A stretch of DNA of 64,000 nt from an uncultured Fluviicola sp. (lineage in GTDB: Bacteria > Bacteroidota > Bacteroidia > Flavobacteriales > Crocinitomicaceae): NCBI RefSeq assembly GCF_946478805.1, contig NZ_CAMLDC010000001.1:248001-312000 (forward strand), in the 5' to 3' direction. The position numbers and the translations under genes were made by a program. Positions 26,059 to 35,258 of the stretch are shown here, piece after piece. The first letter of the stretch is position 1. The number at the start of each line of letters is the position of its first letter. The notes under the pieces are model-generated. The model saw only the letters and a program-made list of their open reading frames with translations. It ran no database searches and was not told the DNA's origin.

Positions 26059-26355
26059 ATGGACGTTAAGGTGCATTCTATCCATTTTAAAGCGGATCAA
26101 AAGCTGGTTGATTTTATTAACGACAAAGTTGAAAAGCTGCAGGTTTTTTTTGATCACATAATTGTTGGAGAGGTTTTTTTAAGATTGGATAAGAATTCGG
26201 ACAAGGAAAATAAGATAGCTGAAGTGAAAATATTGATGCCCGGAAAAGAATTGTTTGCCAAGAAACAATGTAAATCTTTTGAAGAAGCGGCAGATTTATG
26301 TGTCGATGCCTTGCGTACTCAAGTAAAAAAATATAAAGGCAAATTAACGAATTAG
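26059..26355 (+). CDS. raiA: Ribosome-associated translation inhibitor (short HPF/RaiA)
   Basis: The 98-residue protein has the beta-alpha-beta-beta-beta-alpha order of HPF/RaiA: 'VKVHSIHFKADQKLVDFINDKVEKL', 'VFLRLDKNS', 'AEVKILMPGKELFAKK', 'SFEEAADLCVDALRTQVKKYKGKL'. It lacks the C-terminal dimerisation domain of long HPF, so it is the short form that inactivates ribosomes in slow growth. Its position next to the recombinase and the translation block is common in Bacteroidota. Confidence 0.9.
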   Translation: MDVKVHSIHFKADQKLVDFINDKVEKLQVFFDHIIVGEVFLRLDKNSDKENKIAEVKILMPGKELFAKKQCKSFEEAADLCVDALRTQVKKYKGKLTN

Positions 26356-26377
26356 TAATTGGAAATGAATTATTTAG

Positions 26378-26411
26378 ATGGATGGCTATTTTGGCCATCC
26401 ATTTTTTTTTG
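26378..26411 (+). terminator. Rho-independent terminator of raiA
   Basis: ATGGATGGC (26378-26386) pairs with GCCATCCAT (26394-26402) through nine pairs over a seven-base loop, followed by a run of eight or more T. It separates the recombinase/raiA unit from the tRNA promoter. Confidence 0.92.
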
Positions 26412-26431
26412 ATTTTTTTTCATCGAAACGC

Positions 26432-26461
26432 TTGCAGGTATTTATTTCTTTAGTACATTTG
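26432..26461 (+). promoter_or_regulatory. Promoter of the tRNA-tuf operon
   Basis: TTG at 26432-26434 and TACATTTG at 26454-26461 are separated by exactly 19 bases, the consensus spacing in Bacteroidota. It lies about 68 bases before the first tRNA and after the raiA terminator. Confidence 0.8.
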
Positions 26462-26529
26462 CAAACCCAAATGGGAAAAACACTTTAAAGAATCGTTCTT
26501 TTAAATCGTATTTATTACCAAACTTTAAT

Positions 26530-26603
26530 GCCGGTGTAGCTCAGCTGGCTAGAGCAGCTGATTTGTAATCAGCAGGTCGGGGGTTCGAGTCCCTCCACCG
26601 GCT
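26530..26603 (+). tRNA. tRNA-Thr (UGU)
   Basis: The 74-base cloverleaf has acceptor GCCGGTG/CACCGGC, D-loop AGCTCAGCTGG, anticodon loop TTTGTAA with anticodon TGT, and T-arm GGGGTTCGAGTCCC. It is the first gene of the tRNA cluster upstream of tuf. The CCA end is not encoded. Confidence 0.95.
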
Positions 26604-26616
26604 CGCATTAAAGGAT

Positions 26617-26698
26617 GGGAGTGTCGCATAGTGGCTATTGCAGTAGACTGTAAATCTATCACCGAAAGGTATCACTGGTTCGAGTCCAGTCACTCCCA
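26617..26698 (+). tRNA. tRNA-Tyr (GUA)
   Basis: The 82-base class II tRNA has acceptor GGGAGTG/CACTCCC, anticodon GTA in ACTGTAAAT and a long variable arm (CACCGAAAGGT), as expected for Tyr. The discriminator base is A. It is the second member of the cluster. Confidence 0.95.
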
Positions 26699-26721
26699 CG
26701 ACAAGTAAAATAATATAATAA

Positions 26722-26794
26722 GCGGGAGTAGCTCAGTTGGTAGAGCGTCAGCCTTCCAAGCTGAGGGTCGCGAGTTCGAATCTCGTCTCCCGCT
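26722..26794 (+). tRNA. tRNA-Gly (UCC)
   Basis: The 73-base cloverleaf has acceptor GCGGGAG/CTCCCGC, D-arm GCTCAGTTGG, anticodon loop CTTCCAA with anticodon TCC, and T-arm GCGAGTTCGAATCTCG. Confidence 0.95.
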
Positions 26795-26816
26795 CAATTA
26801 CGAAATAAAAGAATAG

Positions 26817-26888
26817 GCCGGTGTAGCTCAGGGGTAGAGCGCTTCCTTGGTAAGGAAGAGGTCACGAGTTCAATTCTCGTCATTGGCT
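26817..26888 (+). tRNA. tRNA-Thr (GGU)
   Basis: The 72-base cloverleaf has acceptor GCCGGTG pairing with CATTGGC (two G-U pairs), anticodon loop TTGGTAA with anticodon GGT, and T-arm ACGAGTTCAATTCTCGT. It is the last tRNA before tuf and the second threonine tRNA of the cluster. Its 5' acceptor strand is the same as in the UGU tRNA, while the 3' strand has drifted. Confidence 0.93.
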
Positions 26889-26974
26889 CTGCAGGGATTC
26901 ACTCATTAGATTTATGGGTGAAATTTTGTATTAGTAAGAAAAAGGTTTATTAACTACGTAACAAATAAAAACAA

Positions 26975-28162
26975 ATGGCTAAGGAAAATTTTAATCGTTC
27001 CAAACCGCACGTTAACATCGGGACTATCGGGCACGTTGACCATGGTAAGACTACGTTAACAGCTGCAATCTCAAGTGTGTTAGCTTCTAAGGGATTGGCT
27101 GCGGTTCGTGATTTCTCTTCTATTGACAACGCTCCGGAAGAAAAAGAGCGTGGTATTACTATTAACACTTCACACATCGAGTACGAAACTTTGAATCGTC
27201 ATTACGCTCACGTTGACTGTCCAGGTCACGCGGATTACGTAAAGAACATGGTTACAGGTGCTGCTCAGATGGACGGTGCTATCTTGGTTGTTGCTGCGAC
27301 TGATGGTCCAATGCCTCAAACTCGTGAGCATATCCTATTAGGAAAACAAGTTGGTGTTCCTCGTTTAGTTGTATTCATGAATAAAGTGGATATGGTTGAT
27401 GACGCTGAGTTGTTGGAATTAGTTGAAATGGAAGTTCGTGAATTGTTGTCTTTCTACGATTACGATGGTGACAATGCTCCGGTTATTCAAGGTTCTGCAC
27501 TTGGTGCATTGAACGGAGAAGCTGAATGGGTTGCTAAAATCGACGAATTGATGGAAGCAGTAGATACATATATCGAATTACCTCCACGTGATGTTGACAA
27601 ACCTTTCTTGATGCCGGTTGAAGACGTATTTACGATTACAGGTCGTGGTACAGTTGCAACAGGTCGTATCGAAACAGGTGTTATCAACTCTGGTGAGCCG
27701 GTTGAGATCTTAGGAATGGGTGAAGAGAAATTGACTTCTACTGTTACTGGGGTTGAGATGTTCCGCAAAATCTTGGATCGTGGTGAAGCTGGTGATAACG
27801 TTGGATTATTGCTACGTGGTATTGAGAAATCTCAAATCAAACGTGGAATGGTAATCTGTAAACCAGGTTCTGTTAAGCCTCACGCTGATTTCAAAGCTGA
27901 AATCTATGTATTGAAAAAAGAAGAAGGTGGACGTCACACTCCATTCCATAACAAATACCGTCCTCAGTTCTACTTCCGTACAACTGACGTAACTGGAGAG
28001 ATTTTCTTGACAGACGGACGTGAGATGGTTATGCCAGGTGATAACGTAACAATTACTGTTAAGTTGATCGTTCCTGTAGCAATGGACAAAGGTCTACGTT
28101 TCGCTATCCGTGAGGGTGGTCGTACTGTAGGTGCTGGTCAGGTTACTGAAATCATCGCTTAA
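26975..28162 (+). CDS. tuf: Elongation factor Tu
   Basis: The 395-residue GTPase delivers aminoacyl-tRNA to the ribosome. Domain I has the P-loop GHVDHGKTT (residues 19-27), the switch regions 'RGITIN' and 'DCPGHADYV', and 'NKVD'. Domains II and III are intact to '[11 protein letters not shown]'. It is co-transcribed with the upstream tRNAs. The codon use (GGT, CGT, GTT-rich) is that of a highly expressed gene. A terminator-like hairpin follows before tRNA-Trp. Confidence 0.99.
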   Translation: MAKENFNRSKPHVNIGTIGHVDHGKTTLTAAISSVLASKGLAAVRDFSSIDNAPEEKERGITINTSHIEYETLNRHYAHVDCPGHADYVKNMVTGAAQMDGAILVVAATDGPMPQTREHILLGKQVGVPRLVVFMNKVDMVDDAELLELVEMEVRELLSFYDYDGDNAPVIQGSALGALNGEAEWVAKIDELMEAVDTYIELPPRDVDKPFLMPVEDVFTITGRGTVATGRIETGVINSGEPVEILGMGEEKLTSTVTGVEMFRKILDRGEAGDNVGLLLRGIEKSQIKRGMVICKPGSVKPHADFKAEIYVLKKEEGGRHTPFHNKYRPQFYFRTTDVTGEIFLTDGREMVMPGDNVTITVKLIVPVAMDKGLRFAIREGGRTVGAGQVTEIIA

Positions 28163-28185
28163 TTCGCGGTAAACATATCAAAACG

Positions 28186-28212
28186 AAAGGGGAGCTTATA
28201 CTCCCCTTTTTA
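28186..28212 (+). terminator. Terminator/attenuator after tuf
   Basis: AAAGGGGAG (28186-28194) pairs with CTCCCCTTT (28201-28209) over a six-base loop and is followed by TT. It ends just before tRNA-Trp, so it must be partial, or tRNA-Trp and secE need their own promoter. Confidence 0.8.
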
Positions 28213-28213
28213 C

Positions 28214-28286
28214 ACGGGCGTAGCTCAGCTGGTAGAGTAGTGGTCTCCAAAACCATTGGTCGTGGGTTCGAATCCTACCGCCCGTG
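28214..28286 (+). tRNA. tRNA-Trp (CCA)
   Basis: The 73-base cloverleaf has acceptor ACGGGCG/CGCCCGT, anticodon loop CTCCAAA with anticodon CCA, T-arm GTGGGTTCGAATCCTAC and discriminator G. It lies between tuf and secE, the usual place in Bacteroidota. Only CA of a CCA end follows. Confidence 0.95.
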
Positions 28287-28308
28287 CAAAAAACAAAATA
28301 AATTGACC

Positions 28309-28530
28309 ATGTCAAAGTTTAGAAATTATTTTAGCGAAACCATTACTGAGATGACTCAGAATGTTACGTGGCCGACGTGGAAAGAATTGCAGAGTAATGC
28401 ACTTATTGTGGTTGTTGCGTCTGTGATTTTTGCATTGTTGGTATTCGCAATGGACAATGTCTTTGGAATTACCGGAACTCCTACTTCTACCTGGAAGGGG
28501 GTTGTTGGATTTATCTATTCTTTCTTTTAA
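28309..28530 (+). CDS. secE: Preprotein translocase subunit SecE
   Basis: The 73-residue protein is the small clamp subunit of the SecYEG channel. It has an amphipathic helix ('YFSETITEMTQNVTWPTWKELQSN', with the conserved W-P) and one transmembrane segment (about residues 30-50). The ATG at 28309 is used; the frame is open further upstream through the tRNA and that part is not coding. It is followed eight bases later by nusG, the universal pair. Confidence 0.95.
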   Translation: MSKFRNYFSETITEMTQNVTWPTWKELQSNALIVVVASVIFALLVFAMDNVFGITGTPTSTWKGVVGFIYSFF

Positions 28531-28538
28531 TTAGAAAA

Positions 28539-29090
28539 ATGGGAGATATTAAAAAACGTTGGTACGTCGTACGCGCAGTTAGTGGAAAAGAGAAAAAGGT
28601 AAAAGAATACCTTGATCTTGAAATTTCACGTTTGAAGCTGGATGATTACGTTTCGCAAGTATTGATTCCTACTGAGAAAGTTTTTCAAATCCGTAACGGT
28701 AAGAAAATCTCAAAGGAAAAAGCGTATTTACCGGGATATGTATTGATTGAAGCAGCTTTGGTTGGTGAGGTTCCTCACGTAATCAAAGGAATTCCGAATG
28801 TAATCGGATTCCTGGGAGCTGAAAAAGGGGGAGACCCACAGCCAATGCGTTTATCTGAAGTAAATCGCATTTTAGGTAAAGTTGACGAATTATCCGAAAC
28901 AGAAGAGGAATTGAAAATCCCATTTGTTATCGGTGAGTCAGTTAAGGTGATCGATGGACCATTTAACAATTTCTCCGGAGTGATTGATGAAATCAATGAG
29001 GACAAGAAGAAATTGAAAGTGATGGTTAAAATCTTCGGTCGTAAGAACCTTCTTGAGCTTAGCTACATGCAAGTGGAAAAAGAAGGATAA
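28539..29090 (+). CDS. nusG: Transcription termination/antitermination factor NusG
   Basis: The 183-residue protein has the NGN domain (starting 'KKRWYVVRAVSGKEKKVKEYL') and a C-terminal KOW domain ('VIGESVKVIDGPFNNFSGVIDEIN'). It binds RNA polymerase and links it to Rho or to the ribosome. Length is normal. It precedes the L11 operon and is likely on the same transcript; the 83-base gap to rplK shows no strong terminator. Confidence 0.97.
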   Translation: MGDIKKRWYVVRAVSGKEKKVKEYLDLEISRLKLDDYVSQVLIPTEKVFQIRNGKKISKEKAYLPGYVLIEAALVGEVPHVIKGIPNVIGFLGAEKGGDPQPMRLSEVNRILGKVDELSETEEELKIPFVIGESVKVIDGPFNNFSGVIDEINEDKKKLKVMVKIFGRKNLLELSYMQVEKEG

Positions 29091-29173
29091 ACATGTATTA
29101 ACCGCAGCAGTGGGTTTATTGATTAAAGCTTCCCTTTAATTCTCACGTTATGACTGCATAATTTAAATAAACA

Positions 29174-29620
29174 ATGGCTAAAGAAGTAGCAGCATTGATC
29201 AAATTACAGATCAAAGGTGGTCAAGCCAATCCAGCTCCTCCAGTTGGTCCCGCACTTGGTGCGAAAGGGGTCAACATCATGGAATTTTGCAAGCAGTATA
29301 ATGCTCGTACGCAAGATAAGCCAGGAAAGGTATTACCATGTGTGATTACTGTGTACAGTGACAAATCATTTGATTTCGTCATCAAAACTCCTCCGGCAGC
29401 TGTGCAGATTATTGACAGCGTTAAGCTTAAAAAAGGTTCTTCTGAGCCTAATAAAAGCAAAGTTGGTTCAATGACTTGGGATCAAGTTCGTGCCATCGCT
29501 GAAGATAAAATGCCAGACATGAATTGTTTTACTGTTGATTCAGCTATGACTATGGTAGCTGGTACAGCACGTAGTATGGGTGTAACTGTTAAAGGAGGTG
29601 AAGCTCCTGCAACTAAATAA
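29174..29620 (+). CDS. rplK: 50S ribosomal protein uL11
   Basis: The 148-residue protein has the Pro-rich '[29 protein letters not shown]' opening and the C-terminal rRNA-binding domain ('[10 protein letters not shown]'). It binds the GTPase-associated centre of 23S rRNA. It is the first gene of the L11-L1-L10-L12 group and is followed by rplA after 11 bases. Confidence 0.98.
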   Translation: MAKEVAALIKLQIKGGQANPAPPVGPALGAKGVNIMEFCKQYNARTQDKPGKVLPCVITVYSDKSFDFVIKTPPAAVQIIDSVKLKKGSSEPNKSKVGSMTWDQVRAIAEDKMPDMNCFTVDSAMTMVAGTARSMGVTVKGGEAPATK

Positions 29621-29631
29621 TCGCAAGTATC

Positions 29632-30327
29632 ATGGGAAGAATTTCTAAAAAAAGAAAAGAAGTTTTAGCAAAGTATGATTTGACTAAAACTTACACCTTG
29701 GTAGAAGCGTGTGATTTAGTGAAGAACATTACAACTACTAAGTTCGATGCATCAGTAGACATTTCTGTACGCTTAGGAGTAGATCCACGTAAAGCGAATC
29801 AAATGGTTCGTGGTACAGTTGCATTGCCTCACGGAACTGGTAAGGACGTACGAGTATTAGTACTTTGTACTCCAGACAAGGAAGCTGAAGCAAAAGCAGC
29901 AGGTGCTGAATTCGTTGGATTGGATGAATTCATTGAGAAAATCAAAGGTGGTTGGACAGACATCGACGTAATTATTACAATGCCTTCAGTAATGGGTAAA
30001 GTAGGTGCTTTAGGACGTATCCTGGGACCTCGCGGCTTAATGCCAAATCCAAAAACAGGTACTGTGACGATGGAAGTCGGGAAAGCTGTTGAAGAAGTGA
30101 AAGCAGGTAAGATTGATTTCAAAGTTGACAAATTCGGTAATATTCACTCATCTGTTGGGAAAGCAAGCTTCGAAGGAGCTAAAATTCGCGACAATGCATT
30201 CGAATTAATCCAGCAATTAATCAAATTGAAACCATCTGCTGCAAAAGGTACTTACATTAGAAGTATCTATATCAGCTCTACAATGTCTCCAAGTATCCAA
30301 ATTGATGCTAAATCTGTTGTAGCTTAA
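29632..30327 (+). CDS. rplA: 50S ribosomal protein uL1
   Basis: The 231-residue protein forms the L1 stalk. It has the signature '[19 protein letters not shown]' near residue 128. In many bacteria L1 represses the L11 operon by binding its own mRNA; no clear binding site is visible in the leader here. rplJ begins 11 bases later. Confidence 0.98.
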   Translation: MGRISKKRKEVLAKYDLTKTYTLVEACDLVKNITTTKFDASVDISVRLGVDPRKANQMVRGTVALPHGTGKDVRVLVLCTPDKEAEAKAAGAEFVGLDEFIEKIKGGWTDIDVIITMPSVMGKVGALGRILGPRGLMPNPKTGTVTMEVGKAVEEVKAGKIDFKVDKFGNIHSSVGKASFEGAKIRDNAFELIQQLIKLKPSAAKGTYIRSIYISSTMSPSIQIDAKSVVA

Positions 30328-30338
30328 AATCTTGTAGT

Positions 30339-30860
30339 ATGAATAAAGATCAAAAAGCACAGTACATTGAAGATCTTGCTCAAGATTTATCGAAAGCAAA
30401 CATCTTCTATCTTGCAGATACAGCAGCTCTTACAGTTGAGACAATCAACCAATTACGCCGTCGTTGTTTTCAACAAAATATTGAACTACGTGTAGTTAAA
30501 AATACTTTGTTGGCTAAGGCAATGGCTAAGGTTGAAGGTAGAAATTACGAAAACTTGGCATCTGTGTTGAGTGGACCGACTTCTATCATGTTCTCTGAAG
30601 TAGGAAACGCTCCTGCAAAATTGATTAAAGATTTCCGCAAGAAAAATGATAAGCCTGTTCTTAAAGGAGCTTATATTGAAGAAGCAATCTTCATTGGTGA
30701 CAACCAATTGGATACGCTTGAAGCAATCAAGTCTCGTGAAGAACTAATCGGTGACATCATTGGATTACTACAAAGCCCGGCGAAAAATGTTATTTCCGGT
30801 CTTACAAGTGGTGGTTCCAAAATTGCTGGAATCCTTAAAACGCTCGAAGAAAGAGCATAA
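30339..30860 (+). CDS. rplJ: 50S ribosomal protein uL10
   Basis: The 173-residue protein binds 23S rRNA and carries L7/L12 dimers through its C-terminal helix. Signatures are 'FYLADTAALTVETINQLRRRC' and 'ELRVVKNTLLAKAM'. Only 11 bases separate it from rplA, so there is no long rplJ leader of the enterobacterial type. rplL follows after 41 bases. Confidence 0.98.
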   Translation: MNKDQKAQYIEDLAQDLSKANIFYLADTAALTVETINQLRRRCFQQNIELRVVKNTLLAKAMAKVEGRNYENLASVLSGPTSIMFSEVGNAPAKLIKDFRKKNDKPVLKGAYIEEAIFIGDNQLDTLEAIKSREELIGDIIGLLQSPAKNVISGLTSGGSKIAGILKTLEERA

Positions 30861-30901
30861 GTAAAAAAAATTATTAAGAACCTTTTTTAAAATTTATAAA
30901 A

Positions 30902-31279
30902 ATGGCTGATTTAAAACAAATCGCAGAAACATTGGTTAACCTTACAGTAAAAGAAGTTAACGAGTTAGCAACAATCTTGAAAGACGAGTACGGTATCGAG
31001 CCTGCTGCTGCTGCTGCAGTAATGGTAGCTGGTGGTGGTGCTGGAGCTGGTGAAGCTGCTGCTGAAAAAACTGAATTCGATGTAATCTTGAAATCAGGTG
31101 GTGCTAACAAACTTGCTGTAGTTAAGTTGGTTAAAGAATTAACTGGTAACGGATTGAAAGAATCTAAAGACTTAGTTGACGGAGCTCCTGCTACATTGAA
31201 AGAAGGTGTTTCTAAAGACGAAGCTGCCGCTTTGAAATCACAGCTTGAAGAAGCTGGTGCTGAAGTAGAGGTTAAGTAA
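30902..31279 (+). CDS. rplL: 50S ribosomal protein bL12 (L7/L12)
   Basis: The 125-residue protein has the N-terminal dimerisation helices, an Ala/Gly hinge ('[21 protein letters not shown]') and the C-terminal domain with '[24 protein letters not shown]'. It recruits translation factors to the ribosome. A strong hairpin with a T-run follows at 31297-31340 before rpoB. Confidence 0.98.
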   Translation: MADLKQIAETLVNLTVKEVNELATILKDEYGIEPAAAAAVMVAGGGAGAGEAAAEKTEFDVILKSGGANKLAVVKLVKELTGNGLKESKDLVDGAPATLKEGVSKDEAAALKSQLEEAGAEVEVK

Positions 31280-31296
31280 CTAGTTACAAAAGTTTG

Positions 31297-31340
31297 CAGG
31301 AAAGGTGTCCGTCATTTGACGGATGCCTTAACCTGTTTTT
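31297..31340 (+). terminator. Attenuator-like hairpin between rplL and rpoB
   Basis: CAGG...CCTG (31297-31300 with 31332-31335) encloses a stem from 31302 to 31329 with about 12 pairs including two G-T pairs, and a four-base loop. TTTTT follows at 31336. The position matches the partial terminator known between rplL and rpoB in Escherichia coli, which lowers polymerase relative to ribosomal protein output. Confidence 0.75.
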
Positions 31341-31390
31341 CGGCGTTTAGCCAATTTTAAAGTCCTTTTCTCAATTAAATTTATTTCGCC

Positions 31391-34300
31391 TTGGCAACAA
31401 CAAGCAATACATCAACGAGAATTAATTTTGCTTCTAGCAAAAATCAGTTCGCTTATCCAGACTTTTTGGATATTCAGCTTAAATCCTTCCAGGAGTTTTT
31501 CCAATTGGAAACGACACCTGAAAATCGTGAAAGCGAAGGATTGTTCAAGGTATTTGCGGAAAATTTCCCAATTACTGACACACGAAACCAATTCGTGTTG
31601 GAGTTCCTTGATTATTTCATCGACCCACCAAGATACACTATTGATGAGTGTATCGAAAGAGGTTTAACTTATAGTGTTCCACTAAAAGCTAAACTAAAAT
31701 TATATTGTACAGACCCTGAACACGAGGATTTCGAAACAATCGTGCAGGATGTATACTTGGGAACTATCCCGTACATGACACCAAAAGGTTCTTTTATAAT
31801 CAATGGTGCTGAACGTGTTATTGTCTCACAGTTGCACCGTTCACCAGGGGTATTCTTCGGTCAAAGTCGTCACGCGAACGGTACAAAATTGTACTCTGCC
31901 CGTGTTATTCCTTTTAAAGGATCTTGGATCGAATTCGCAACGGATATCAACAGCGTAATGTATGCTTACATCGATCGTAAGAAAAAATTGCCTGTTACAA
32001 CTCTTTTCCGTGCGATCGGATATGAAACAGATAAAGATATTCTAGAAATATTCGGATTAGCTGATGAAGTGAAAGCTAATAAAGCGAATCTGAAAAAATG
32101 TGTTGGTAGAAGACTGGCAGCTCGTGTATTGAAGTCTTGGATTGAGGACTTTGGAGATGAAGATACAGGAGAAGTAGTATCTATCGAACGTAATGAAGTT
32201 ATCCTTGACCGTGAAACAGTATTTGAGGATCACCATGTTGATTTGGTAATCGATGCTGGTGTGAAAACAGTTATTTTCCACAAAGAGGATGCAAATACGG
32301 CTGATTACACGATTATCTATAACACGCTTCAAAAAGATACTTCAAACTCTGAAAAAGAAGCTGTTGAGCATATCTACCGTCAGTTACGTAACGCTGAACC
32401 ACCTGATTATGAAACAGCAAAAGGTGTTTTTGAGAAATTGTTCTTCTCGGATGCACGTTATGACTTAGGTGAAGTAGGTCGTTATAGAATGAATAAAAAG
32501 TTGAATATCGACCGTTCGGAAGAATCTCGTGTTTTGACTAAAAATGATATTCTGTCGATTATCAAATATTTGATCGAATTGATTAACTCGAAAGCGGATG
32601 TGGATGATATTGACCACTTGTCAAATCGTCGTGTTCGTACTGTAGGGGAGCAATTATACGCTCAATTCGGTGTTGGTTTGGCTCGTATGGCCCGCACTAT
32701 CCGTGAACGTATGAACGTTCGTGATAATGAGGTCTTTACTCCGATTGACTTGATCAACGCGAAGACTTTGTCTTCAGTTATCAACTCATTCTTCGGAACT
32801 AACCAGTTGTCTCAATTCATGGATCAGACCAACCCGCTTTCGGAAATTACGAATAAGCGTCGTTTGTCTGCACTAGGACCAGGTGGTCTTTCCCGTGAAA
32901 GAGCAGGGTTCGAGGTTCGTGACGTTCATTATACGCACTACGGTCGTTTGTGTACGATTGAAACTCCTGAAGGACCGAATATCGGTTTGATTTCATCACT
33001 TTGTGTATTCGCGAAAGTGAATAAGCTTGGTTTCATCGAAACTCCATATCGCGCGGTAGTGAATGGTAAAGTGGATAACACTACTGAACCTATTTACTTG
33101 TCGGCTGAAGAGGAAGATGGTAAAATTATTGCTCAGGCAAATGCGGTGGTTGACGAAAAAGGAAATTTCCTTTCTGATGTAGTGAAAGCTCGTTTTGAAG
33201 GTGACTTCCCGGTTGTTGCACCAAAAGATTTGCATTTGATGGACGTAGGTGCTAACCAGATTGCATCGATTGCAGCATCATCTATTCCTTTCCTGGAGCA
33301 TGATGATGCCAACCGTGCTTTGATGGGATCCAACATGCAACGTCAGGCAGTACCGTTATTGAAACCGAATTCGCCTATCGTTGGTACTGGAATTGAGCAA
33401 TTGGTTGCGCGTGATTCTCGCGTGTTGATCAATTCGGAAGGACCGGGAACAGTAGAATATGTTGACGCAAATGAAATCGTGATCCGTTACGATTGGTCTG
33501 CTGATGACAAATTAGTAAGCTTTGATAGTGAAGTGACTCGTTACTCATTAACAAAATTCCAGAAAACAAACCAAAGTACAACAATCAACTTGAAGCCGAT
33601 TGTTCGTAAAGGGGACCGAATTGAGAAAGGACAGGTTCTTTGCGAAGGATATGCTACACAAGGTGGAGAGTTGGCGTTGGGTCAAAACTTGAAAGTTGCC
33701 TTCATGCCTTGGAAAGGGTATAACTTCGAGGATGCGATTGTAATTTCTGAGCGTGTTGTTCGTGACGATATCTTTACTTCGATTCATATTGACGAGTACT
33801 CTTTGGAGGTTCGTGATACAAAACGTGGAATGGAAGAATTGACTTCGGATATTCCAAACGTTTCTGAAGAAGCAACAAAAGATTTGGACGAAAACGGATT
33901 GATCCGCATTGGTGCTGAAATCAAAGAAGGTGATATCCTGATCGGTAAAATCACTCCTAAAGGTGAAACGGATCCTTCTCCGGAAGAGAAGTTATTGCGT
34001 GCAATCTTTGGAGATAAGGCAGGTGATGTGAAAGATGCTTCATTGAAAGCAGGTCCATCTCTTCGCGGAGTTGTTATCGAGAAGAAATTGTTCTCACGCG
34101 CAATTAAAGATCGTAAATCGAAAGCTCAGGACAAACCTGTTCTGGAAGTTTTGGATACAGAATACGACAAAGATTACGTGGAATTGAAAGAAAAATTAGC
34201 TGATAAATTGATGACCGTTCTTGGTGAGAACAAATCAGCTGGTGTATTCAACAATTTCAAGGAGGAGATCATTAAGAAAGGAACGAAATTCACTCATAAG

Positions 34301-35203
34301 AATTTATTGGTAATCGATTACACAATCGTGAACCCGACAAATTGGACAACTGATGCTCACGTGAATGCTTTGATTAGTCGTTTGTTACACAACTTTACGA
34401 TTAAAGCAAATGATTTACTTGGAATCTACAAACGTAAGAAATTCCATATTTCAGTTGGAGATGAACTACCTGCAGGTATCGTTAAAATGGCGAAAGTCTA
34501 TGTTGCTCAAAAACGCAAGTTGAAAGTGGGTGATAAAATGGCTGGTCGTCATGGTAACAAAGGTATCGTTGCAAATATTGTTCGTGCTGAAGACATGCCG
34601 TTCCTGGAGGATGGAACACCGGTAGATATCGTATTGAATCCACTTGGGGTACCTTCCCGTATGAACTTAGGTCAGATCTACGAAACAGTTCTTGGTTGGG
34701 CAGGAGAAAAATTGGGTGTGAAATTCGCAACTCCAATCTTTGACGGAGCAAAACCGGAAGAAATTAATGAATGGACAGATAAAGCAGGAGTGCCACGTTC
34801 AGGTAAAACTTACTTGTATGATGGTGGAACAGGAGACCGTTTCCATCAGCCAGCAACAGTAGGGGTTATTTACATGTTGAAATTATCTCACATGGTGGAC
34901 GACAAAATGCACGCACGTTCAATCGGACCATACTCGTTGATTACGCAACAACCATTGGGTGGTAAAGCTCAGTTCGGAGGTCAGCGTTTTGGTGAGATGG
35001 AGGTTTGGGCATTGGAAGCATTTGGAGCTGCAAATATCCTACAAGAAATCTTGACAGTTAAATCCGATGACGTAATGGGTCGTGCGAAAGCATACGAAGC
35101 AATCGTTAAAGGTGATAATATTCCTGAGCCAGGTATTCCTGAATCATTCAACGTATTGTTGCATGAATTGAGAGGTCTTGGATTGAATATATCAATGGAC
35201 TAG
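31391..35203 (+). CDS. rpoB: RNA polymerase subunit beta
   Basis: The 1270-residue protein begins at a TTG (31391); no in-frame ATG gives the known Bacteroidota N terminus ([19 protein letters not shown]). The rifampicin region '[20 protein letters not shown]' and '[25 protein letters not shown]' are intact. N488 occupies the place of Escherichia coli His526, and T522 that of Pro560. Other marks are '[13 protein letters not shown]' and the C-terminal '[15 protein letters not shown]'. It forms the core enzyme with rpoC, 55 bases downstream. Confidence 0.98.
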   Translation: MATTSNTSTRINFASSKNQFAYPDFLDIQLKSFQEFFQLETTPENRESEGLFKVFAENFPITDTRNQFVLEFLDYFIDPPRYTIDECIERGLTYSVPLKAKLKLYCTDPEHEDFETIVQDVYLGTIPYMTPKGSFIINGAERVIVSQLHRSPGVFFGQSRHANGTKLYSARVIPFKGSWIEFATDINSVMYAYIDRKKKLPVTTLFRAIGYETDKDILEIFGLADEVKANKANLKKCVGRRLAARVLKSWIEDFGDEDTGEVVSIERNEVILDRETVFEDHHVDLVIDAGVKTVIFHKEDANTADYTIIYNTLQKDTSNSEKEAVEHIYRQLRNAEPPDYETAKGVFEKLFFSDARYDLGEVGRYRMNKKLNIDRSEESRVLTKNDILSIIKYLIELINSKADVDDIDHLSNRRVRTVGEQLYAQFGVGLARMARTIRERMNVRDNEVFTPIDLINAKTLSSVINSFFGTNQLSQFMDQTNPLSEITNKRRLSALGPGGLSRERAGFEVRDVHYTHYGRLCTIETPEGPNIGLISSLCVFAKVNKLGFIETPYRAVVNGKVDNTTEPIYLSAEEEDGKIIAQANAVVDEKGNFLSDVVKARFEGDFPVVAPKDLHLMDVGANQIASIAASSIPFLEHDDANRALMGSNMQRQAVPLLKPNSPIVGTGIEQLVARDSRVLINSEGPGTVEYVDANEIVIRYDWSADDKLVSFDSEVTRYSLTKFQKTNQSTTINLKPIVRKGDRIEKGQVLCEGYATQGGELALGQNLKVAFMPWKGYNFEDAIVISERVVRDDIFTSIHIDEYSLEVRDTKRGMEELTSDIPNVSEEATKDLDENGLIRIGAEIKEGDILIGKITPKGETDPSPEEKLLRAIFGDKAGDVKDASLKAGPSLRGVVIEKKLFSRAIKDRKSKAQDKPVLEVLDTEYDKDYVELKEKLADKLMTVLGENKSAGVFNNFKEEIIKKGTKFTHKNLLVIDYTIVNPTNWTTDAHVNALISRLLHNFTIKANDLLGIYKRKKFHISVGDELPAGIVKMAKVYVAQKRKLKVGDKMAGRHGNKGIVANIVRAEDMPFLEDGTPVDIVLNPLGVPSRMNLGQIYETVLGWAGEKLGVKFATPIFDGAKPEEINEWTDKAGVPRSGKTYLYDGGTGDRFHQPATVGVIYMLKLSHMVDDKMHARSIGPYSLITQQPLGGKAQFGGQRFGEMEVWALEAFGAANILQEILTVKSDDVMGRAKAYEAIVKGDNIPEPGIPESFNVLLHELRGLGLNISMD

Positions 35204-35258
35204 AATCAAGACGTTATTAGGAAACAAATTGTCAAATTGAATTAAAGAAAGTTATAAC

